DNA from: an uncultured Faecalibacterium sp.
GTDB taxonomy: Bacteria; Bacillota; Clostridia; Oscillospirales; Ruminococcaceae
DNA length: 64,000 bases
Direction of reading: 5' to 3'
Assembly (NCBI GenBank): GCA_934533135.1
Contig: CAKTBG010000009.1
Coordinates: 7,644-71,643 of the forward strand
The first letter of the stretch is position 1. Every line of letters begins with the position of its first letter. Position numbers and translations under genes: made by a program. The notes beneath the pieces are model-generated. The model saw only the letters and a list, made by a program, of their open reading frames with translations, did not search any database and was not told where the DNA came from. Below are positions 52,363 to 61,226 of the stretch, in pieces.

Positions 52363-52391
52363 ATATTACGAGAGATTCGGCGGAATGTCAA
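52363..52391 (-). promoter_or_regulatory. Promoter of rny
   Basis: Minus-strand TTGACA (52386-52391) and TAATAT (52363-52368), spacer 17. Confidence 0.78.
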
Positions 52392-52436
52392 GTAATCGCA
52401 GCTGATTTTTCAATTTTTTCAGCGAGACGGAGAGGG

Positions 52437-54203
52437 TCACTCCAGATACATCCGGCGCAGGCGCATCAGGCGGGCGGGGGTCAGGCCGTATTCGGCTTCC
52501 AGATAGGCGTCTGCATTGCCGAACTTCTGCCGGATGATGCCCAGCACGAAGGGAACCGACTCCGGATAAACGCCGACGATGCCGAGGTAATGGTCTTTCA
52601 TGGCGGGGTCGGCCGCGATCTCGTCGGCGTGTTTGCTCCACGCGGCTTCCAGCTCCGGGCGGCGGCAGACGTTGCTCTGCACAAAATCGGCAGAGATGAC
52701 CTCATCGGACGCACCCAGAGCGAGTAAGATCAGCATGGCGGCGACGCCGGTGCGATCCTTGCCGGCGGAGCAGTGGAACAGGATGGGCGTTTCACCGGCT
52801 TCCAGTGCGCGGAACAGCTCCTTGAATGCTTTGTTGCCGAAGAGCATCTGCTGGTACATGGCGTCGGCCATGTTGTGATCTTCATCCAGACGCCCCTGCA
52901 GCAGCTTTTCCTTGTCCTCGGGCGAGAAGGCAATTTCGCTTCCGTCCGGGTGGCAGAGGCCGCAGATGCGCACCAGACGTGCACCGTCCGGCACATCGTC
53001 GGGCTGCTTTGCGGCTTCGGCCTCGCTGCGCAGGTCGAGGATGAGCCGCAGCCCCAGCGAGTCCAGCAGCTTCCGGTCGGCGTCGCTCTGCAGCAGGCTG
53101 GTGGGGATGCCCCGGAAGATCTGCCCCCATTTGACGGTCTTGCCCTCGTCGGCGGCATAGCCGCCCAGCTCCCGGAAATTGTGGCCGCCCTCGAAGGGAA
53201 GCTGCGCCCCGGGAGCCGGGTGGGAAACGGCGGGCACCGGTTTTTCGGCACTGCTTGAGAGGACGGGCAGGTTGTAGAAGGGCTTGGCCGGCCGGCCGCG
53301 GCGGGGCGGCAGGGAGGCCGAGCCGCCCAGAACCTCCATCAGGTAGCTGCGCAGCAGGTCGATGTAGGCCGAGCTGTGATCCCGCCGCTGGACAAGCGAG
53401 ACGCAGAGCGGCGGCAGATCCTCGATCAGCACATCCCGCACCCGATCCAGCTCCCGGCGGGCACCCGGCTCGTACCGGGTCAGGCAGGTGCAGAGCTGCT
53501 CCTGCACGAGGTAATAGGCCTGATAGAAACTGGGGCCGACCTCGGCGTCGGGGGCAAATCCGGCTTGGGCGCAGGTGTTCCAGAGGGGCGCGAAGAGATC
53601 CTGCCGCAGGCTGGGCAGCAGGATGTGCTGGCCGCGCAGCTCGGCAAGGGGAACGCTCTCTTTTTCCCAGAAGGGGTGGCCGCGCGGCACCAGCAGGCAG
53701 GCCGGGTCTGCCCGAAGCGTCGTCCGGGCGAGGACGCTGGCTGCGCAACCCAAGTCCATCACGAGTCCGGCGTCCAGCTCGCCCTGCTCCACGCCGTCGG
53801 CCACGGCGTCGTTGTCCAGCAGGCGGAACCGCATCTCGATGTGGGGATACTGCTGCCGGAATTTGTCCAGCTGGGTCTCAAGGCCGGGCAGGTAGTCGGG
53901 CACCAGCGAGACGCTGATGCCGATCCGGATGGGCTCGGCGGACTGGATCTCGGCATGGAGCGCGGCCTGCATCTGCTGGAACTGCTCGACCACCGGCGCG
54001 GCGTGCCGCTGCAGGCTCAGCCCCCGGTCGGTCAGGGAGAGTTTGTGGTGCGCACTGACAAACAGCGGGCCGCACAGCTCGGCCTCCAGCGCAGTGATGC
54101 TCTGCCGCAGTGCCTGCCGCGACAAAAACAGCCGCTGCGCCGCGCGGGTGTAGTTCATCTCCTCGCAGAGAACCAGAAAATAATGCAGTTGGCGGATGTC
54201 CAT
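52437..54203 (-). CDS. LysR-type regulator fused to a tyrosine-protein phosphatase
   Basis: 588 residues in one frame from the ATG at 54203 (GGAGGG site). Residues 1-60 are a LysR winged helix (MDIRQLHYFLVLCEEMNYTRAAQRLFLSRQ), and about 88-300 a periplasmic-binding-like effector domain with GISVSLVPDYLPGLE. A Pro/Arg-rich linker (about 300-330) leads to a Y_phosphatase3-type domain: FRELGGYAADEGKTVKWGQIFRG, then LILDLRSEAEA and the catalytic loop H477-C478-SAGKD-R484-TG, followed by ADFVQSNVCRR. Both halves look intact. Fusion of a DNA-binding regulator to a phosphatase is unusual; it could join dephosphorylation to transcription control. It is divergent from a nucleotidyltransferase gene. 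Confidence 0.9.
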   Translation of the reverse strand: MDIRQLHYFLVLCEEMNYTRAAQRLFLSRQALRQSITALEAELCGPLFVSAHHKLSLTDRGLSLQRHAAPVVEQFQQMQAALHAEIQSAEPIRIGISVSLVPDYLPGLETQLDKFRQQYPHIEMRFRLLDNDAVADGVEQGELDAGLVMDLGCAASVLARTTLRADPACLLVPRGHPFWEKESVPLAELRGQHILLPSLRQDLFAPLWNTCAQAGFAPDAEVGPSFYQAYYLVQEQLCTCLTRYEPGARRELDRVRDVLIEDLPPLCVSLVQRRDHSSAYIDLLRSYLMEVLGGSASLPPRRGRPAKPFYNLPVLSSSAEKPVPAVSHPAPGAQLPFEGGHNFRELGGYAADEGKTVKWGQIFRGIPTSLLQSDADRKLLDSLGLRLILDLRSEAEAAKQPDDVPDGARLVRICGLCHPDGSEIAFSPEDKEKLLQGRLDEDHNMADAMYQQMLFGNKAFKELFRALEAGETPILFHCSAGKDRTGVAAMLILLALGASDEVISADFVQSNVCRRPELEAAWSKHADEIAADPAMKDHYLGIVGVYPESVPFVLGIIRQKFGNADAYLEAEYGLTPARLMRLRRMYLE

Positions 54204-54294
54204 GGGTCCCTCCTGAAAAATGCTGTAACCATACAATGTATAAAGAATACCGCCTTTTCTGCCGAAAGTAAAGCGGATGGAAGGAAAAAACAGA

Positions 54295-54332
54295 GCCCCG
54301 GCCTTGTTGCCGGGGCGGATTTGGAGTATAAT
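54295..54332 (+). promoter_or_regulatory. Promoter of the nucleotidyltransferase with overlapping palindrome
   Basis: TTGTTG (54304-54309) and TATAAT (54327-54332), spacer 17. The -35 lies in the loop of CCCCGGC-CTTGTT-GCCGGGG, so the palindrome could be an operator or a weak terminator. Confidence 0.6.
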
Positions 54333-54366
54333 GGGGCAAAAGTTCTGCAAGCAGGAGGTTACAACA

Positions 54367-55287
54367 ATGAACAAACCAGTACTGGTGGTCATGGCGGCCG
54401 GCATGGGCAGCCGCTACGGTGGCATGAAGCAGATCGACCCGGTGGGGCCGAACGGACAGGTCATCATCGACTATTCCCTTTACGACGCCCACCGCGCAGG
54501 CTTCGAGACGGTGATCTTCGTCATCAAAAAGGAGCTGGAAGAGACCTTCCGCGCCGCCATCGGCGACCGGGTGTCCAAGAGGATGAAGGTGAAGTACGCC
54601 TTCCAGCAGCTGGAAGATCTGCCGGAGGGCGTTGCCATCCCGGAAGGCCGGGTCAAGCCGTGGGGCACCTGCCATGCAGTGCTGGCGGCGAAAGACCTCA
54701 TCGACGGCCCCTTTGCCGTCATCAACGCCGACGATTACTACGGCCCGGAGGCATTTAAGGTCATCTACGAGTATCTTTCCACCCACGCGGACGGTGCTCT
54801 CTACGATTACTGCATGGTGAGCTATCTGCTGAAGAACACGGTCTCCGAGCACGGCAGCGTCTCCCGCGGCGTCTGCAAGGCGAACCCCGACGGCACCCTG
54901 CACAGCGTCACCGAGCGCACCCGGATCGAGACGTATGAAAACGGCATCCACTACACCGAGGACGGCGGCGAGAGCTGGAGCGACCTGCCCGGCGACACCC
55001 CGGTCAGCATGAACCTGTGGGGCTTTACCCACAGCTTCCTCGAAGAAGCGGACCGCCGCTTTTCCGGATGGCTGGCGGAAAACCTGCCCAAGAATCCGCT
55101 CAAGTGCGAATACTTCCTGCCGACCGTCGTGACCGAGCTGCTCGACGAGAAGAAGGCCGCGGTCAGGCTGCTGCGCAGCCACGACAAGTGGTACGGCGTG
55201 ACCTATCGGGAGGACAAGCCTGTGGTCGTCGCGGCCATCGACAAGATGACCAAGGATGGCCTGTACCCCGAAGATCTCTGGAAATAA
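54367..55287 (+). CDS. Sugar-phosphate nucleotidyltransferase family protein
   Basis: 306 residues with the NTP-transferase fold: VVMAAGMGSRYGGMKQIDPVGPNG (nucleotide loop), WGTCHAVLAAKDLI and FAVINADDYYG (metal Asp). The C-terminal half is a beta-rich domain not seen in GlmU or RfbA. It activates a sugar-1-phosphate with a nucleotide; the sugar is not known. AGGAGG at 54352-54357 fixes the start at 54367. Confidence 0.88.
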   Translation: MNKPVLVVMAAGMGSRYGGMKQIDPVGPNGQVIIDYSLYDAHRAGFETVIFVIKKELEETFRAAIGDRVSKRMKVKYAFQQLEDLPEGVAIPEGRVKPWGTCHAVLAAKDLIDGPFAVINADDYYGPEAFKVIYEYLSTHADGALYDYCMVSYLLKNTVSEHGSVSRGVCKANPDGTLHSVTERTRIETYENGIHYTEDGGESWSDLPGDTPVSMNLWGFTHSFLEEADRRFSGWLAENLPKNPLKCEYFLPTVVTELLDEKKAAVRLLRSHDKWYGVTYREDKPVVVAAIDKMTKDGLYPEDLWK

Positions 55288-55300
55288 ACCGGATAACGCA

Positions 55301-55330
55301 CAAAAGCCTCGGCGTGAGCCGAGGCTTTTG
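55301..55330. terminator. Bidirectional terminator
   Basis: CAAAAGCCTCGGC (55301-55313) and GCCGAGGCTTTTG (55318-55330), between convergent genes. Confidence 0.9.
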
Positions 55331-55342
55331 TTATGGAAGGGA

Positions 55343-56410
55343 TCAGTTTTTCTTTTCGAGGTTCAGTCGCTCGCGGAGCGTCTTGATGGGGATGTGCTTT
55401 GTGCCGAACTTCATCTTGGGGAAGGCGCGGATCATGCGGCGGCGGCCGATGGGCGCGTGCTCTTTCAGCAGGCGTGCCTGCATCTCCTCGCTGCGCGCCT
55501 GCAGCTCCTCCGACAGCTGTTCCAGACGGAGCAGCTCGGCCGTCCGCTCGGCGGTGCCCTGTGCGGCCAGCTTGACCGCATTGGCGGCTTCGGCGGCGTT
55601 GAGCTTGGCGTCCTGCGACGCTTTCCGGGCGGCTTCCATGGCTTCATCCGCCTTGGCACGCATGGCGGCAAGGGCGTCGGTGTGGGAGAGCTTGGCCGCG
55701 GAATCCCGGGCTTCGGCGGCCGCCAGCTTGAACTGCAGGCGGCTCTCGTCCATCTTCTGGTCGGCGTCCAGAGCGGTGTTGCCCAGCAGGTCGGTCATGG
55801 CGTCGCTGATGGCATGGATGCTGTCGCCCACCTTTTCGAGGGTCTCGAGATCCTGCACCAGTCCCTTGGCCGTGACGAGGGTGACGACCAGATCGGCGGC
55901 GTAGACGAGGTAGAGCAGGAGCATCAGGATCAGCCCCACCACGGGCGGGATCAGGGCAAAGAGGGAAGCGATGGCGGGGTGGACGGCTTTCATCATGACC
56001 AGCGTGCCCACGCCCCAGAGCAGACAGAACTCCAGACAGATGTAGCCGCCGATGTTGAAGGGATAATCGCTGTAATCCCACCACCGGGTGTGGTAGACCT
56101 TGTAGAGCAGCCAGCCGCCCACCAGTTCCAGTGCGCTGGGAAGGATGACGCCGCCGATGTAAAGCAGCAGGACGCTGTGCTCCAGAGGCGTCAGGGCAAA
56201 GAGGACAAGGATCATGCCAAAGCCGTAGATGGGGCAGACCGGGCCGTTGAGGAAGCCGCGGTTGACCAGCTCGCCGGTGGTGACGGCGGCATAAATGACC
56301 TCGACGCACCAGCCAAGGCAGGAGTAGATCAGAAAGTAGGCGAGGATCTGATAGAGCGAAAGCTCGTTCAGGAGCATGGTATCGGTGAAAAACGATACGA
56401 TCGAAGTCAA
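55343..56410 (-). CDS. Putative ABC-transporter type IV (CmpB) membrane protein with coiled-coil tail
   Basis: About 355 residues. Five to six helices in the first 195 residues include the PF06541 block GWCVEVIYAAVTTGELVNRGFLNGPVCPIYGFG and ALELVGGWLLYKVYHTRWWDYSDYPFNIGGYICLEF. The last 150 residues are a long Ala/Glu/Arg-rich helix with a basic end. Function is unknown despite the family name. TTG at 56410 has GGGAGGTG six bases before it; GTG at 56419 is in frame but overlaps that site. It lies 15 bases after the trmB stop. Confidence 0.8.
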   Translation of the reverse strand: MTSIVSFFTDTMLLNELSLYQILAYFLIYSCLGWCVEVIYAAVTTGELVNRGFLNGPVCPIYGFGMILVLFALTPLEHSVLLLYIGGVILPSALELVGGWLLYKVYHTRWWDYSDYPFNIGGYICLEFCLLWGVGTLVMMKAVHPAIASLFALIPPVVGLILMLLLYLVYAADLVVTLVTAKGLVQDLETLEKVGDSIHAISDAMTDLLGNTALDADQKMDESRLQFKLAAAEARDSAAKLSHTDALAAMRAKADEAMEAARKASQDAKLNAAEAANAVKLAAQGTAERTAELLRLEQLSEELQARSEEMQARLLKEHAPIGRRRMIRAFPKMKFGTKHIPIKTLRERLNLEKKN

Positions 56411-56425
56411 CGCATCCACCTCCCG

Positions 56426-57184
56426 TCAGTTCTGCGCAGGCTGTGCCTCGGCGTCGGCTTCGGCCTGCGCTGCCAACTTTTTGAGCACTTTCGGCTCGAC
56501 CCACGTTACGGTGTCGTCGCCGGGCAGCTTGCGGGCGATCAAAGCCTTGATCCGGATGCCCATCTCGGTGAACATCCCCTCGTGCTCGGTGCGGATGTTC
56601 CACTCCGGCTCGTTCTCGTGGAGGTCGAAGGTCTTCCATGTGATCTCATAGCCGGACGCCGGGAAGTACGCGAGGCTGTCGCGGAACAGATCGTCGTCGT
56701 CGGTCTTGAAGTAGATCTCGCCGCCGTCCTCGAGGAAGGCGCGGTACTGGATGAGCTGGCGGGGATAGGTCAGGCGGTGCTTGTTGGAGGAAGCGTTCTT
56801 GCTCCACGGATTGCAGAAGTTGATGTAGATCCGGCTGACGGTGTCCTCGGGGGTGATGACATTGTGGATCCGCTCGATGTCCGCGCTCATGATCTTCACG
56901 TTGTCGATGGGGCGGCCCGCTTCGTGGTAAGCGGCCTCGATCTTCCGCTTGGCGAGGATCAGGACCTTATCGGTGATGTCGATGCCGAGGTAGTTGTTCT
57001 CGGGATGGGCGCAGGCCAGCTGGGAGACAAAGCCGCCTTTGCCGCAGCCCAGCTCAAGGATAAAGGGCTGTTCGGGCCGGGCGTACTGGGCACGCCACTT
57101 GCCGCCCCAGACAAAGGGATCGTGGACATGAAAATCGCTGGCCATCAGCTCAGCGCGGGCATAGGGCTTGAAACGCATTCTCAT
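56426..57184 (-). CDS. trmB: tRNA (guanine-N7)-methyltransferase TrmB
   Basis: 252 residues. The SAM site is ILELGCGKGGF, followed by YLGIDI, IYINFCNPWSK (substrate motif, with Cys for the common Asp-Pro) and FKTDDDDLF, then the GMFTEMGIRIKALIARK end. It methylates G46 of tRNA. The start at 57184 overlaps the alaX stop by ATGA, and an AGGAG site lies in alaX. Confidence 0.95.
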   Translation of the reverse strand: MRMRFKPYARAELMASDFHVHDPFVWGGKWRAQYARPEQPFILELGCGKGGFVSQLACAHPENNYLGIDITDKVLILAKRKIEAAYHEAGRPIDNVKIMSADIERIHNVITPEDTVSRIYINFCNPWSKNASSNKHRLTYPRQLIQYRAFLEDGGEIYFKTDDDDLFRDSLAYFPASGYEITWKTFDLHENEPEWNIRTEHEGMFTEMGIRIKALIARKLPGDDTVTWVEPKVLKKLAAQAEADAEAQPAQN

Positions 57185-58371
57185 AATTCGTGGTTCTCCT
57201 TTAAAAACTTCTCTACTTCTTCGGGGGCCGCAGCACAGCTGCCCTGACAGATGCCGGGCTTGCCGCCGCCGCGTCCGCTGAGGGCGGTGTTCAGGGCTTT
57301 GGTCAGGGCGCGGACGTCGCCGTTGGCTTGGGCGAGGCAGTAGCCGGTGCCCTTTTCGTTGGGCGTCAGCGCGGCGCACAGGCCGTCGGTGGCTTCGGTC
57401 AGCCGCGCCGCCAGCCGGTGCAGACCGTCGGGATCCAGACCGGGCACGATCCGGATGGCGTCCTCGCCGGGTCGGGTGAGAGCCGCCAGTGCATCGAACA
57501 GCTGGCTGCACAGGCCGAAGTGGGCGAATTTCAGCGCGGTGTACTCGTCGTACACCCGGTGGACGGCATGGGCGGTCTCGCTGGATTTCGCGCTCAGCAG
57601 GGCACCGATGTCGGCCTGCCGCCCCCGCATGGCCTGTGCTTCTTCCAGTGCGCGTCGGCCGCAGACGACGCTCAGCCGGACGCCGCCCTTGTAGTTCTCG
57701 GCGGCGAGGATCTTGATCTGCCCCACCTGCCCGGTGGTGGCGGTGTGGGTGCCGCAGCAGGCGCAGACGTCGGCTCCGGGGATGGTCACGATCCGCACCT
57801 GCCCGGCGATCTCTTTTTTGCTCCGATAGGTCAGTGCGGCAAGCTCCTCGGGCGTGGGATAGGTGATGACCACCGGCACATCCTGCCAGACGATCCGGTT
57901 GGCGGCAAGTTCCGCCTGCCGCAGACCCTCGGCGGAGATGGGAACGCTGGTGTCCATCCGGACGGCCTCGGAGCCGATGTGGAAGCCGACGTTCTCCGCA
58001 CCGAACATCGAATGCAGGATGCCGGAGAGGATGTGCTCGCCGGTGTGCTGCTGCATCTTGTCAAACCGCGCTTCCCAGTCGATCGCGCCGGTCACGGCAG
58101 AGCCAACGGCAGCCGCTTCGGGCAGGGCGTCTACGGTGTGCCAGAGGATGCCGTCGTGCTCGTGGACGTCCAGAACATGCAGCACGGTGCCGTCCGCAAG
58201 GGTCAGGGTGCCCTTGTCGGCAGGCTGGCCGCCGCCTTCGGGGTAGAATACCGTGCCGTCCAGCGCGATCCTGCCGCCGCCGGTCTTGGGATCCGGCTCC
58301 ACGGCGAGGAGGATGCTGTCGGCCTTGGTGCGGAACGCGTCCGCTTCGTAATATTTTTGGGTGGGTTGCAT
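57181..58371 (-). CDS. Alanyl-tRNA editing protein AlaX-L with DHHA1 domain
   Basis: 396 residues. The editing core has HTGEHILSG (HxxxH) and CACCGTHTATTGQVG (CxxxH) as zinc ligands, preceded by the second AlaRS-like beta domain. The C-terminal DHHA1 domain ends in GRGGGKPGICQGS. It hydrolyses Ser- or Gly-mischarged tRNA-Ala in trans. Its ATG is preceded by AGAGAGG, derived from the end of repeat copy C. Confidence 0.93.
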   Translation of the reverse strand: MQPTQKYYEADAFRTKADSILLAVEPDPKTGGGRIALDGTVFYPEGGGQPADKGTLTLADGTVLHVLDVHEHDGILWHTVDALPEAAAVGSAVTGAIDWEARFDKMQQHTGEHILSGILHSMFGAENVGFHIGSEAVRMDTSVPISAEGLRQAELAANRIVWQDVPVVITYPTPEELAALTYRSKKEIAGQVRIVTIPGADVCACCGTHTATTGQVGQIKILAAENYKGGVRLSVVCGRRALEEAQAMRGRQADIGALLSAKSSETAHAVHRVYDEYTALKFAHFGLCSQLFDALAALTRPGEDAIRIVPGLDPDGLHRLAARLTEATDGLCAALTPNEKGTGYCLAQANGDVRALTKALNTALSGRGGGKPGICQGSCAAAPEEVEKFLKENHEL

Positions 58372-58389
58372 GGGGGTACCTCTCTGATA

Positions 58390-58495
58390 GCCCTCTCAGT
58401 CTCGCTTCGCTCGCCAGATTCCTCCCTCTGTCGCTGACGCGACATCTCCCTCCGGCCGGAGGGAGTCTTTCCTCAAAGGGAGAGCCCTTGGCAGG
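58390..58495 (-). repeat. Dispersed structured repeat, copy C (long form)
   Basis: Read leftward: TGCCAAGGGCTCTCCCTTTG, the insert with the CTCCCTCCG-GCCGG-AGGGAG and GTCGC-GTCA-GCGAC hairpins, TGGCGAGCGAAGCGAG, and ACTGAGAGGGC, ending 19 bases before the alaX start codon. The hairpin stems are kept relative to copy B while loop bases differ. Confidence 0.87.
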
Positions 58496-58585
58496 CCGGG
58501 CAAGTCTGAGCGTCTGTTGCAGACGGGCGGGCCTTGTCTTCAAATTTCACAGCCAATAAAACCAGTATACCACGTTTTTTGGCTG

Positions 58586-58614
58586 TGGAAAATAGTCTGC
58601 GGTTATGTTATGAT
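58586..58614 (+). promoter_or_regulatory. Promoter of malQ
   Basis: TGGAAA (58586-58591) and TATGAT (58609-58614), spacer 17. A leftward TATACT (58564-58569) for alaX lies back to back with it. Confidence 0.6.
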
Positions 58615-58670
58615 AAGAATCACCAGAACTGCTGAAAAATCTGTTGAGAAGAATCGAGGAATGGATCATC

Positions 58671-60230
58671 ATGCGTGAAAGTGGAATTCTGATGCCGGTG
58701 TCCAGCTTGCCCGGCCCCTATGGGATCGGTTGTTTTGGCGCAGAGGCGTTGAAGTTTGTGGATTTTCTGGCCGAAGCCGGGCAGAAGATCTGGCAGATCC
58801 TGCCGCTGAGCCCCACCGGTTACGGCGACAGCCCGTACCAGAGCTGCTCCGCCTTTGCGGGGAACCCCTATTTCATTGATCTGGACGCGCTCAAGGCCGA
58901 CAGCCTGCTGACGGCTGCCCAGCTCAAAGCCGAAAAATGGGGCGATAAGCCGCTGGAAGTGGACTACGGCACCCTGTACACCAGCCGGTACCGTGTCCTG
59001 CGGGAGGCCTACGCCGCATGGCGCGGGCAGTGCGCCGGGCAGCACGGCTGTGCCATGTACTACCCGGACGATTACTATGCGTTTGCCCTCGCCAACGAGA
59101 ACTGGCTGGAGGATTACGCCCTCTATATGGCTCTCAAGACCGAAAACGGCATGAAGAGCTGGACCGAGTGGCCCCGGGAATACCGCCAGCGGGAGGAGCA
59201 CGCGCTGAACGCGTTCTGCGCCGAACACGAAGAGGAGATCGGCTTCTGGAAGTTCTTGCAGTACGAGTTTGCCCTTCAGTGGAAGAAGGTCAAGGCTTAC
59301 GCCAACCAAAAGGGCGTGCAGATCCTCGGCGATATCCCCATCTACGTCTCGGCCGACTCGGTGGATGCTTGGGTCGGCGGTGCGCTGTTCGAGCTGAACC
59401 CGGACGGCGGCTTTGCCCGGGTCGCCGGCTGCCCGCCGGATTATTTCTCGGCCGACGGCCAGCTCTGGGGCAACCCGCTGTACAACTGGCCGTATCATAA
59501 ACAGACGGGATACGCATGGTGGATCAAGCGGGTCCGCCACGCACTGGGCATCTACGACCTGCTGCGCATCGACCACTTCCGCGGCTTCGATACCTATTGG
59601 GCGATCCCGGCGGGCAGCCCCACAGCCCGCACCGGAACGTGGGAGATCGGCCCCCGGATGGAGCTGTTCCATGCACTGGAAGCGGCTCTCGGCAAGCTGC
59701 CCATCATCGCCGAGGATCTGGGCGACCTCTGCCAGAGCGTCCGCGACCTGCTGGCGGACAGCACGTTCCCGGGCATGAAGGTGCTGCAGTTCGCGTTCGG
59801 CGGCGGAGACAACGAATATCTGCCCCACAACCACGTCAAGAACAGCGTGGTCTATCCGGGCACCCACGACAACACGACGCTGACCGACTGGTGGAACGAT
59901 CAGGCCGCCGAGAAGGAAAAAGCCAACGCTGCCGCCTATCTGCATCTGACCCCCTGCAAGCCCACCGCCAAGGAGGTCGCCGCCGTCAAGGTGGACGCCG
60001 CCCGCATCGCGCTGCTCCGCGCCGCGCTGGGTTCGGTGGCGGACCGCACCATCATCCCCATGGCAGATTGGCTGGGGCTGGGTGCCGAAGCGCATCTGAA
60101 TACCCCGGGCAAGCTGGGCGGAAACTGGACGTGGCGCGCCGCGGCCGGGTTTGAGACCGCGGTGCTGGCCAAGCGGATCCGCTCGGAATGCGAAGTGTAT
60201 TGCCGGGCAGACGGGATCGAAGAAGCGTAA
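58671..60230 (+). CDS. malQ: 4-alpha-glucanotransferase (GH77)
   Basis: 519 residues from the ATG at 58671. The amylomaltase core has ILMPVSSLPGPYGIGCFG at the start, IYVSADSVDAWVGG, LRIDHFRGFDTYWAIPAG (nucleophile region), PIIAEDLGDL (acid/base Glu) and YPGTHDNTTLTDWW. It transfers maltodextrin chains between acceptors and releases glucose, which the ROK kinase can phosphorylate. GAGGAATGG supports this start. Confidence 0.96.
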   Translation: MRESGILMPVSSLPGPYGIGCFGAEALKFVDFLAEAGQKIWQILPLSPTGYGDSPYQSCSAFAGNPYFIDLDALKADSLLTAAQLKAEKWGDKPLEVDYGTLYTSRYRVLREAYAAWRGQCAGQHGCAMYYPDDYYAFALANENWLEDYALYMALKTENGMKSWTEWPREYRQREEHALNAFCAEHEEEIGFWKFLQYEFALQWKKVKAYANQKGVQILGDIPIYVSADSVDAWVGGALFELNPDGGFARVAGCPPDYFSADGQLWGNPLYNWPYHKQTGYAWWIKRVRHALGIYDLLRIDHFRGFDTYWAIPAGSPTARTGTWEIGPRMELFHALEAALGKLPIIAEDLGDLCQSVRDLLADSTFPGMKVLQFAFGGGDNEYLPHNHVKNSVVYPGTHDNTTLTDWWNDQAAEKEKANAAAYLHLTPCKPTAKEVAAVKVDAARIALLRAALGSVADRTIIPMADWLGLGAEAHLNTPGKLGGNWTWRAAAGFETAVLAKRIRSECEVYCRADGIEEA

Positions 60231-60287
60231 ATGCCGGAACGCTCCGTTGAAAATGCAAAAAAATTTCAAAATCTTTGTGCGTTTTGC

Positions 60288-60316
60288 TGGCAACAGCCGG
60301 GCTGCGGTGGTATAAT
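60288..60316 (+). promoter_or_regulatory. Promoter of the GGDEF-like gene
   Basis: TGGCAA (60288-60293) and TATAAT (60311-60316), spacer 17. A leader of about 95 bases with GTGCCGG/CCGGCAC-type pairing follows. Confidence 0.65.
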
Positions 60317-60414
60317 TTAACCAGAACCGTGACGAAACCGGGAACATTTGAGTTCGCAAAGAGCCGCGTGGCAGGGGAAACGTGCCCGGCACGCGTGATG
60401 ATGGGGAAAAACGC

Positions 60415-61212
60415 ATGAAAAATGAATGGACGGAGCAGGATCTGCGCCGATTTGCGGAAGAGGCCAAGCCTGCATTTGAGGAAGTGACGCTGGCCGAGGC
60501 GGATCAGGAGCGGGTGCGCAACTGGCAGGACGACGGCCTGATGGTGGATTATGTGCTGCGCAACGGTCAGGTGGACTGTGTGCTGCGCCGCCAGATCTGG
60601 GCCGACGACAAGCTCTGGGAGCTGACCATGACCGCGCCGCTGGCAGGCAATACGCTGCCGGAAGACCGGATGACCGCCCGGGAGCGGGAAATGTGCCGCG
60701 AGGACATGAACCACGATTTTCTGTCGGGCGTGTTCAACCGCCGCTACGCCGAGACCGAGCTGTGTACCAAGCTGGACGAGTGGGCCGATGCCCACCGCTG
60801 TGCCTCCATCGCGCTGGTCGAGATCGACCATGCCGTGGAGATGTTCCGCACACAGGGCGAAGCCGTGATGGATCAGGTGGTCTGCTTTGTGGCAAACCAG
60901 TGGAAGAAACACTACGACCGCCCGGCGGAACGGGTGGTCTGCCGGATGGGGGACGCCCTGTTCCTGATCGCCTGTGCCGACAAGACCGGCGAGGAACTGG
61001 TCGCCGAGCTGCGGGAGGTCTACAAGGAGATGCCGCGGGAGTGCGTTGCCTCGGTGGGGCTGATGCGCCGGGTGCCCTTTACCCAGTCTGTCGGCGTGGC
61101 CTCCACCCATGAGGTGCGCTGCCGCAATTGGGATGCGCTGTATCAGCTGGCCGCGGATCGTCTGCGCACAGCGGAAGCCGCCGGAGGCGATGCCGTCTGC
61201 GGCTGCAAATAA
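60415..61212 (+). CDS. Degenerate GGDEF-domain protein
   Basis: 265 residues. The N-terminal 90 residues are a small alpha/beta module, perhaps PAS-like. The GGDEF domain begins with HDFLSGVFNRRYAE (99-112) and VEIDHAV keeps the first metal Asp. However, MGDAL (178-182) replaces GGDEF, and RPAE (169-172) replaces the RxxD inhibitory site at the proper five-residue spacing. It is therefore probably not an active cyclase; it may bind GTP or act as a scaffold. GTG at 60382 is an alternative start adding 11 residues. Confidence 0.8.
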   Translation: MKNEWTEQDLRRFAEEAKPAFEEVTLAEADQERVRNWQDDGLMVDYVLRNGQVDCVLRRQIWADDKLWELTMTAPLAGNTLPEDRMTAREREMCREDMNHDFLSGVFNRRYAETELCTKLDEWADAHRCASIALVEIDHAVEMFRTQGEAVMDQVVCFVANQWKKHYDRPAERVVCRMGDALFLIACADKTGEELVAELREVYKEMPRECVASVGLMRRVPFTQSVGVASTHEVRCRNWDALYQLAADRLRTAEAAGGDAVCGCK

Positions 61213-61226
61213 CCGATCGGTATAAA

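Noticed and set aside
58390..58543. A protein-coding frame through repeat copy C (GRCRVSDRGRNLASE).
   Set aside because: It is a translation of the repeat DNA; the same peptide arises wherever the repeat lies and has no ribosome site.
60317..60414. CGCAAAG and GC-rich stems in the leader of the GGDEF-like gene suggested a c-di-GMP (GEMM) riboswitch.
   Set aside because: The GEMM helices, the GNRA tetraloop and its receptor cannot be drawn; one shared heptamer is not enough.
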